Below the pieces are notes generated by a model. The model had not been told where the DNA came from. It worked only from the letters and a program-made list of their open reading frames with translations, and made no database searches. From Xylaria sp. FL1777 (lineage: Eukaryota > Ascomycota > Sordariomycetes > Xylariales > Xylariaceae), in the NCBI GenBank assembly GCA_022578965.1, contig MU400649.1:1-64000 (forward strand): 64,000 nucleotides of DNA. The letters are read 5' to 3'. How positions within the stretch are numbered: position 1 is the first letter of the stretch; every line of letters starts with the position of its first letter. Shown here one piece after another: positions 56,180 to 64,000 of this stretch. The position numbers and the translations under genes were made by a program.

Positions 56180-56941
56180 ATGGACGAAGAACAACAGATA
56201 GCCTCTACCTGGCCACCGCCGCCTCCTTTCTGGAAAGACTTCAAGCCCGACAATATCTTACGGGTCGAAGAGCTACGGAAAGAAGCAGCCGAGCGCTTGG
56301 GCCTACAGGACTCGTCGAATGTGCGTCTCAGCGGCCTGCCCCGTGAGCTGCGCAACCTACAGCCGCCCCCCGAGCCCGAGGACGGGGCATGGCGGGTTTT
56401 TGGCGACCGATACACGTTGAAAGACGAGCTTCCGCATCTCGAGGATGGAGAGATCCGCCGGCTATTCCCGAACCCCGACGAGAGAGACCAGGATGGCAAG
56501 CACTTTGACCGCGCTACCATCCTCAAGCGATTGGCCAAGTCACTACTACTGAATTTCCTCGAGCTCACGGGTTTGCTGGCCACGAGCCCTGAAGCGGTAC
56601 GTTGCAGGCATTTCTGCCGTCATGTGCCATCTCCCTCTAACACGAAGCACTAGGCCGAGGAGAAGATCACAGATCTCCGAGATCTATTCATCAATTTCCA
56701 CCATCTAATCAACGAGTATCGGCCCCACCAGGCACGCGAGTCTCTCATCTCAATGATGCAGTCACAACTCGACCGGACGCGAGCCGAGACGAATGCCATC
56801 CGTGATGCCAAAGACAAGGCGGAACGCGTCCTCGAAGGGCTTAGTAGCTTGACGATTGAGGACCAGGTGAGCGGCACGACATCCGAGGAGGCCGGTCCTT
56901 ATGGTCCTACCGCCGATGCTTGGGCTATAGTACTAGATTAG
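56180..56941 (+). CDS. MED7: Mediator complex subunit 7, 2 exons, 234 aa
   Basis: The exons are 56180-56596 and 56654-56941 (57-nt intron, gtacgt...cactag, phase 0). The N-terminus holds the Med7 signature: [20 protein letters not shown] with its Pro-rich run, then [20 protein letters not shown] and [19 protein letters not shown]. The second half is the helical region that pairs with Med21 ([60 protein letters not shown]). The length agrees with fungal Med7. It acts in the Mediator middle module at RNA polymerase II promoters. Reading through the intron would stop after 18 further codons, supporting the splice. Confidence 0.95.
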
Positions 56942-59109
56942 CAGCGTATGGGAGAAGAGAGAGAGATCTCGCCGGTCAAACAAAAAATACGGCACAACCC
57001 TTTGACGAGATGTGCCAAGGCGTTGGCATCATACATGATGACTGGCTCGTAATTCACTTGGCGTATGGTATGAAAAATATGGAATATGATACCCCTAGAC
57101 TGGCTTGGAGGCGAAAAGCTGACAGGAAAAGGACAATTAATTGGACCTCCACGATACTATAGCACCTAAAAAACGACTATTGCCAAAAAATCATCCGTAA
57201 CCCGTGCGTAGCTGTCAGCCATTCGATCCAGCCCACCCCCTTCTCCCAGACATGACGATGGCCTTCAAGGTCCGTTTACCCGTCGCCTAATGTATCTGAG
57301 AAGTTTTGGTCTCACTGGCCATTCACACCAAGTACATCTTCCAACACCCCTTTTGTAATCAAACATGAGCATGTGTATTTGCTCCTACGTCATGGTACAA
57401 GGAATTGGGGTGCAGCAACATCCACTTTAATATTTGGAATCGCTCCTATTGTTGCATCACACCTTGCTGCCTATCACACCGGTTGGCTTTGCAATGTTTT
57501 TAATATTGATGATACGGCGCTACTAGGGTCGTTGAGGTTTACGAGGAATGAGTTGGAGGGGCCGTAAGCCATCTTATAATCCTTCTTTTGACACCCGTAT
57601 TGATCCCACCCGTCTACATTGAGTCTCAGGGCCAAGTCCATTCATGGCTCGATATTTATGTCATTATACAGAGAGTCCGGTTTTAATGGTCAGACGACAG
57701 GGAGTTAGGTTGGAGAGCTGCTTACGAAGATGCGTTTCAGTTGAGTATTTGTTAAATTCCGACAAGCTGATACTCATTGCCATCCTAACAGATGACGACG
57801 ACCTTACCTAGCATGTAGGTAAGGCGTGTTTGAGAATAGATTGCTTACCACAGATACGTCATACAAAGTATCGACTACCAGCATATTTAGGTACGGGAGC
57901 TGCTGACTCATCACGATACTCGGAGCAATAACCGTTAGGCTCTTGTACCTCCTGGTTGTACTAGACATAAACGGCCCATACTCTCGTTTGATGATATCCA
58001 TTGAATAGTCAGCTGCAGTGACTTCAGATTACACTCCCAAGGAAACCCTCAGCTAGCATTGAACCTCAGCTTTCCGCTCTCGCCTATCGGGGTATCACTT
58101 TCTAAGCTCAAAATTTACTACACGGAAAAAATGACTCGAGCGACCTATCCTCAGAGGGTAGGACATACGATCAAGTTAGATTCGGGTCCATAGCCGGCGG
58201 AAGATTCACAAAAGGTAGGCTGGGGGGCCGAGAAAAATGATATCCGGATCCTGGCAACGCTTCTAGCATTGTGCAAGTATATTTTTCACGGTCTCTAGCA
58301 ATAAATATTAGCGCTAGTACCAAAGGATTGTTCGAGATACCTCATGACCAAGTGATATGAGCGTGTTAGAATTGGTGTACCACACGACTACAGTGTATCA
58401 GCATTAGGGCATTTCATGACCAAAACAATAAATACATGAGGCATGTCCAACACCGCGGCAAGGCTGCGTTAATAATTATTATCTAGCCAAGGCGCTCTGG
58501 GTCACCAGGAAACCTAGAGGCAAATCATCAAATCCAAGTGATGAAAGTCTCCTGCGGCGGCTTATTAATCATTGTGACAGTCTTGCATCTGCTAATTAAT
58601 ATAGCACAAACGCCAGCTATCCCATCACGAACTCTACGCGAAGTAGATATATATCGAATCCAGATATGTTGGCCATCTGGGAAAGCTCAGGGACGTTCCT
58701 CCAAGCCAAGAGGTGAGACTCTAATAAATCTCACATTCTTTTTTCAGCAATATAGTCTAACTATATATGGCGAGTCTCTATTTTCTCATTGTAACCCATT
58801 TTCATTTGCCGTCTATAGCCGTTTAGATCAACGTTCGTGAGCGATTGATGTATCCCTTGCAATTCATTCTTACGTTTTCTTCTCCCTCTATCATACGCTA
58901 TGACTGTACAACATGCCTGTCCCTTGTTATTTCTAATATCAGGGATACCTAGACTGCCCAACATGCTGTGTTTCACACGCTCACGGCCCGGGCCCTTTTC
59001 TCTCCCTCTTCCCGCCTCTCTCTTCAACGTTCATCCGATTCGGCCAACCATTCAAATCCCCATCGCCGAATCGGTAACAACAATCTACCTATTAAGCCAC
59101 TAAGCCACG
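56942..59109. other. Intergenic region with weak ORFs
   Basis: Nothing firm is seen. A short frame at 58541 has a signal-peptide-like start (see findings). A 64-codon plus frame at 57373 is hydrophobic but lacks support. Confidence 0.5.
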
Positions 59110-59433
59110 ATGGCCAATGAAGCCCAACGAGATTTTGCGCAGCGAATTACGTCGGCCAGGCAGGCGCTGATGTCTATCAGGATCGAAATGCAGAGATTCA
59201 TTCTGGACCTAGGAGATGCAGCGTTCAAACCACAACAGATTGCTGACACCGCGACGGTTCATTTGGGGCTTCTGGATTGGATCGAGTCCAGCCGTAGCAC
59301 GCGGAGAGTCGCTGATATCGAGTGGGCTATAGAGGAGCTGAACGACCAAATCGCGGATAAACGGGGAGATTGGGTGCGCCTTCGCGAAAGTACGAAGAGA
59401 CACACCGCGAGAAAAAAGAATGATAGTTCTTAA
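59110..59433 (+). CDS. Small helical protein, unknown family (copy 1), 107 aa
   Basis: A complete small frame starting ATGGCC, with no signal peptide or membrane span. It is highly charged and predicted all-helical by its heptad-like Leu/Ile spacing (QRDFAQRITSARQALMSIRI, VADIEWAIEELNDQIADKRG) with a basic tail (KRHTARKKNDSS). It shares a core with the gene 0.86 kb downstream: PQQIADTATVHLGLLDWIES here against PQEIWDCAKLHLEALSAIGS there, at the same distance from the start. That similarity is the main reason to call it real. I recognise no known family. Confidence 0.55.
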   Translation: MANEAQRDFAQRITSARQALMSIRIEMQRFILDLGDAAFKPQQIADTATVHLGLLDWIESSRSTRRVADIEWAIEELNDQIADKRGDWVRLRESTKRHTARKKNDSS

Positions 59434-60289
59434 ACCAAAAGGAACATGATTGGTACGTAGTAGAAGGGATATACCTGCGATGGCAGTCAAGTCTTATTAA
59501 TCCTATAATTAAAGCTAACGAAAACAGTAGTAAGGCAAGGGACTGTAGGATTAAAGAATAAAGTAAGGCTTATGAGATATCAATTAGTTTGGGAGTAGAG
59601 AATACCGAAGCTGAGCGAGAGGTATTGTAAAGAATAGGGTGCAGGGAATTGAATTGTATATTCACACCCAGGATACCAAGGCGCGTTGAGTTATCCATCT
59701 CTAGCTCACGTTCCTACACTCCTACGCCCGCCCATAAACATATCGGCGGATAGATACCAGTTTGTTTTAGTACGGGGAACTTTCTAGTCGTTTATTGGTT
59801 GATAGGTCTCCTTGCAATTTGGGTATGGCAGTCTACGACCGAATCTGTATACGAAAGCAAGCTTGAGCCCTTGCTGCAAGCCCAGAATGTGGTCTTCTTC
59901 AGCATCTAGGCTGGCAAACATGGAGTGTTTGCCAGGAGTAAAGGGCAGCATGAAAGGATGTTGATTCCAATAATTAATTATATGCTATAACGTCGGATAC
60001 TGGAACACACGCTCGTGGTCCTGGAATAAATTCTCTTACTCGGCCTCTTTTCTGCTTGATCATGCTTTCTCCTAGATCAAGACACAGCTTTAGGATCCAG
60101 ATATCAATACTTACCTGAGAACTAAAAGATCCCACCCAATAGCAAGAATAATGACATACGCTATAATTTCTTAAACCCTTAATTCTTAATCTTCTCTAGT
60201 CCTTATTTAGTTATCATCCAACACTAATTAGCCTACCCAATTTCCCCGACGAGCCAACCTCAACCTACTTCTCGATCTACCGAGCCATA
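59434..60289. other. Spacer between the two small paralogous genes
   Basis: No coding sequence is seen. A B-box-like word (ttcaattccc, minus strand, about 59645-59720) occurs without a foldable tRNA. Confidence 0.45.
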
Positions 60290-60604
60290 ATGTCCGATAC
60301 AGTCAACCAAAACCACCAACAGATTTTCTTTGGATGGGTTTCGAAAGCTCTAGATGAGCTTCAGGCTATCCTGGCCAACGCGGCGAGACTCCGAAAAGAA
60401 ATTGGATCGAAATCTTCCGAACCACAAGAGATATGGGATTGTGCGAAGCTTCACTTGGAAGCTCTGAGCGCAATCGGATCTGATTTTGACGAGGCCGCAA
60501 TGGACACCTTGAGTAATACAAAGCTAGCTATAAAGACGCTGAACGTACATCTCGCAGCATTTGGGCAAAACGTGTCGATAATCTTCAAGAACGCCACCAA
60601 ATAA
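60290..60604 (+). CDS. Small helical protein, unknown family (copy 2), 104 aa
   Basis: A complete small frame in the same orientation as the gene at 59110. It reads MSDTVNQNHQQIFFGWVSKA, then LDELQAILANAARLRKEIGS, the shared core PQEIWDCAKLHLEALSAIGS and a helical end (TLSNTKLAIKTLNVHLAAFG). Length, position of the core and overall helix pattern match copy 1, but identity outside the core is low, so the pair has diverged long ago or under little constraint. No signal peptide. Function unknown. Confidence 0.55.
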   Translation: MSDTVNQNHQQIFFGWVSKALDELQAILANAARLRKEIGSKSSEPQEIWDCAKLHLEALSAIGSDFDEAAMDTLSNTKLAIKTLNVHLAAFGQNVSIIFKNATK

Positions 60605-62803
60605 CAACCATTAATAGCTAAAGGAAGGCACAATGATAAACATAGCCTGGTAGTTATACTATTTAAGTTATGAATTTCCCACGAATAGACATTCTCAGTT
60701 TAATACCCCTATCGTTATGAACTCAACCATGAAGTGATCCCGAAGCACAAAGTGTATGAAAATTAATATTCCTTCAGGGAATAACCCCTTGGCCACGTGC
60801 GGTAGGCTTTCTGATATCTCTGATAGTAACTCGGTCTTCACCTTTCTGATGTTAGACAGACCTCCAACGATAAGCGGATATCCTTCATTAGACCAGTTAT
60901 AACAAGGGCTGATGTCAGGGCTTGGAACTGAGTAGTTGACTCTCTATTCTGAATACAATAATCTGTTATGGCTGCAAAGGTCCATGCCTCCCATCGGGGC
61001 TGTTGCCGAGCATGGTGGCTATCCTTGAGTCTATATACAATTGGTTCGGGGCTTCCTAACTGTCAGAGAGTATTGTCCCGGAGTGAATGGGTAGCCCTAG
61101 CGGTCACATAGCAGGTAGGTAGTAAAGGGGTCAGTAGCCGGTACGTTGGTCAATTGGCCCCTAGGGCTTCCCAATGGTAGTTGGTGGGAATAGCCCATAT
61201 ATATACACCAATCCCACCATATAGACCCTATAGACCCTAGGGGTCTATATGTGACTATATCACCTGACACTAACCTCCGTGGTCCGCCCATATGTCTCAT
61301 ATTAGCGAGGGCTGAATAGCTTCACTTCTGGTACGCGAGACAGTCTCAATAGGTCTCAATTCAGCGCAGTACGGTCCCTGTGTCTCGCCGAACTATGCGT
61401 CTGGAGATAGCACAAGGTGTTCAGCTGGTTCAACGCGTGTAACACCAGTATAGATCTTGATTCGATGCAATTCAAAATCTGTTGGCACACTAGACATGAT
61501 AATATTACAACAATCGGGAAACTAGGCCACGAGGGAAAGGGGCAACAGGGGCAAGGAGAGGAAGCATAGGGAGCACAAAGGAAAGCAGTTTATTGTATAT
61601 AAACTCCGCTTTCGAGGCGGAGAAGAAAATATAACATGATGTTGTGTGAAGACTGGTATGTTCCAGAATGTACCGGCTTTTAGCTGTGTTCAGGGACTTT
61701 CTTATATAACCGAGAGGCATAAATCAAATTTAGATTTATGCAACCCGCTAACAATGCAATACATACGAACTATAAAACATTTTCTCTTTTTATGTAATCC
61801 CTTCCCTGGCGTTATAAAATGAATGGAGAAAAGGAGATAGTTGTTTCTAAATATGCAAGTAGGAAAGCAGTGTAATAGCAGGAAAGCATTTGTTGATTTT
61901 CCCTAGGTGCTGTCACGATGTCATGGTGTATTCCTTCGTACGTTACGTACTGGAAAGCAAAGTATACGTGCAAAGATAGCAAGACATTGCTCCTGCTTCA
62001 GGGCGGGGGATAACTAGCGTTGCTGGATGTTGACGACATGTTTCACTAATCTTGATGACGGTATATCAGCTAATGCCACTCTCTCAGCAATTAGTCCAAA
62101 GGGTAATTCAGTGAGTGAAAACCAACTTCATCTAATGTAATTAATTTTATGTTTCGTAATCTAGATTCATGACGTTGGAAGCTCAAGGTCAAGTCCATAA
62201 TCATAGTCTATCATATAAACTATAGCTTGAAGAGGGGAAGAGAGTCTACTATGGCACACGGGTGAGCCTGATACGTACTAGACTGTACCAATTCTGACAG
62301 CAATGGCCAGTGAATCTACTACCATAAAACATGCATCTTCCCGATGCCGAGCTCAAGTCTAGCCCCCGCACATTAGTAATCTCTTCAAACCAAAAGTACA
62401 ACTCTGGCCCACTAGGAGTGCCAGGGTGGGTATATTGTAGTATATGCTGTTGAGCAAGGAGCTGAGAATTAATACACACATTGTTAATGTACGGTACAAT
62501 GTACGAAGAACAAAAGTCCCTTTTATGCTAGTCACACGACGCGGAGTATCTGACCTAAACCCGTAATCACCTAACCCCGTAATCACCGGGTGAAGGAAGG
62601 CTGCTAGCCTGCAGGCGTGATGGGTTGTTCATGTTCATGATGAAACAATACGGACGAGCGAACGTTATAAAGACCACAAGATCAGATGCCTTATCCTAAG
62701 CATCAAGTTCTATAATCGCCTCGTCTCCCTTCGTCTCGTCACGGATATATTCAGCCCAGATCTTAGTTACCCAGTACAGAAAACTCAAAGACGAACATAC
62801 ACA
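60605..62803. other. Intergenic region
   Basis: No gene is supported. Around 61190-61260 short direct and inverted repeats of atagaccc occur (see findings). The final 150 bases are the promoter and leader of the dehydrogenase gene. Confidence 0.5.
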
Positions 62804-63792
62804 ATGGCAGCAGTTCCTAAGAAGCTTACCTGGTTGATCACTGGATCCTCGTCCGGTCTGGGTTTATCGTTGGTGCGTATCGTCCAAGCCAACGGCCACA
62901 AAGTCATAGCTACCTCACGAAACCCGTCCAAGACGCCTGAGCTGGTGAAAGAGGTCGAGTCCAAGGGCGGTAAATGGCTCCAGCTTGATGTCAATGACCC
63001 TGCCAACGGCAAAATTATCGATGAGCTCGAGAAGTCCGGCGAGCATATCGACGTGCTCGTTAACAATGCCGGGTACTCCATACACGGCCCGGTAGAAACC
63101 ATCACCCAGGATGAGCTGCGTGCTCAGATGGAGACCATGTATTTTGGCCCCCTACGCCTCATCCAGGCCGTCCTACCTCACCAGCGCAAGCGTAAATTCG
63201 GCGTCATCGTCAATTGCAGCAGCGGTGCCGCGTTGGAGGGCCAGGGGAGCATGGGTGCCTATGCTGGCCCGAAAGCAGGTCTTGACGGTGAGCGGAATTC
63301 CCCTTCTTATGTTTTACGTAGACTTTAGCTGCACCCTAAAGCCCAATTAGCGTCCTTCCACGCTTTTACCTGGAGCTGGCTGCTGACTCGAGTGCCCGCT
63401 TGAAAGCCATAACCAAAGTCCTCGCGAAGGAGGTCGCACCTCTCAACATCCGAGTCCTCACGGTTCTGTTGGGGTCGTTCAACACCAACATGCCCAATGC
63501 CTACGTCCTCAGCAAGAACCCCTTCCCGGAAGACTATAACAACACTATAGCGCGCCAGTTCCTCGACCTCATCCAATCCGGAAAGATCATCCCCAAAGGA
63601 GACAAGGACAAAGCCATGAAAGCGCTGTACCAGCTCGTCGTTGGTGAAGGATTCGGCGCTGGAAAGGAGAGCGAGACGTTCTTGCCGCTCGGAATCGAGA
63701 TGACGGCTCGCATGACGCTGATCCAAGACCAGCTTGCTCACGCCAAGGAGGTCTTCGGCGAAATCACTAACGGTGTTAGTGTTGCGGAATAG
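62804..63792 (+). CDS. Short-chain dehydrogenase/reductase (classical SDR), 2 exons, 289 aa
   Basis: The exons are 62804-63287 and 63407-63792; the 119-nt intron (gtgagc ... branch-like ctgac ... gaaag) is chosen so that PKAGLD joins AITKVLAKEVAPLNIRVLTV, since nearer acceptors break the frame or hit a stop. The Rossmann NAD(P) motif is WLITGSSSGLGLSLVR (TGxxxGLG), with SRNPSK after strand 2 suggesting NADPH. LDVND and VNNAGYSIHGPVE follow. The catalytic set is Ser in VNCSSGAALEG and Tyr/Lys in YAGPK, with Asn in NNAG. The C-terminal part (SFNTNMPNAYVL, LPLGIEMTARM) resembles fungal SDRs of unknown substrate. No targeting signal, so cytosolic. Confidence 0.9.
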
Positions 63793-64000
63793 AAACTAGA
63801 ATGGGTATGGGCCTTATGTTGTAGCCGGTAGTGATGATGACATGCTCTAGGAATATGTAATAATGCCTCGTCTGCCATTATTGTACTAAACACTTCATAG
63901 TTTAAGCGAAACTAGTGAATGCTGAATTCACATGAGGTTTTAGGTAACTGAGACTGATAACATCCTCCTGGCCCAGGTAGTAGAAGAACCTGCTGATGGC
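63793..64000. other. 3' flank of the dehydrogenase gene
   Basis: Non-coding to the window edge as far as can be seen. Confidence 0.5.

Noticed and set aside
59645..59720. tRNA-like A and B boxes on the minus strand
   Set aside because: Acceptor strands (GGAACGT-like against TGCACCC) do not pair and no consistent cloverleaf forms.

Overview
The window is nuclear DNA of a filamentous ascomycete (Pezizomycotina, most likely a sordariomycete). The grounds are short introns (52-180 nt) with GTNNGT...YAG borders and CTAAC/CTGAC-like branch sites, intron-containing tRNA genes, long intergenic spaces, fungal-type genes (HIR1, MED7, a MEH1/LAMTOR1-like adaptor, a KTR/GT15 mannosyltransferase, a GH74 xyloglucanase with a fungal CBM1, 2EXR proteins, GPI-anchored wall proteins) and an extremely AT-rich block of decayed transposons. 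I do not name a species.

Layout. 1-9290: AT island with no intact gene. It holds an apparent LTR retroelement (two 499-bp direct repeats 6,078 bp apart, each with a 26-bp tandem array) and, nested just inside its left repeat, an 815-bp element with about 285-bp inverted arms. 9291-11533: ordinary-composition spacer with a tRNA-Asp gene carrying a 53-nt intron. 11534-14913: a Sec14-like CRAL-TRIO gene (4 exons) and an archaemetzincin-like protease, both minus strand. 16075-19631: two 2EXR/F-box-like genes. About 20.2-20.4 kb: tRNA-Glu with a tiny intron next to a decayed tRNA-like sequence. 21667-23675: an unknown gene tail-to-tail with a secreted GPI-type protein. 26108-28932: GH74 xyloglucanase whose CBM1 is assembled through a 9-nt micro-exon. 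29288-35269: TauD-type dioxygenase, a second secreted GPI-type protein and a GT15 mannosyltransferase, all minus. 36648-41408: HIR1 and a MEH1/LAMTOR1-like gene, divergent. 42990-43322: a small conserved Cys-rich protein. 43323-51830: about 8.5 kb with no supportable gene. 51831-56941: F-box protein, ZNF830-like protein, and MED7 (divergent from ZNF830). 59110-60604: two small tandem genes that look like paralogues of an unrecognised helical family. 62804-63792: short-chain dehydrogenase.

The genes do not form one pathway. There is a housekeeping core (HIR1, MEH1-like, MED7, ZNF830-like, tRNAs) interleaved with surface and secreted functions (GH74, GT15, two GPI-type proteins). I found no secondary-metabolite cluster, CRISPR array or clear new multi-gene system. 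The most unusual signals are the base context of surviving C/G in the AT island, the nested inverted-repeat element, the CBM1 micro-exon, the two small paralogues near 59-60.6 kb, and an archaemetzincin with Leu where the motif normally has Met. Spliced models were built by eye from splice sites, frame and domain continuity; all lengths given are consistent with the phases.
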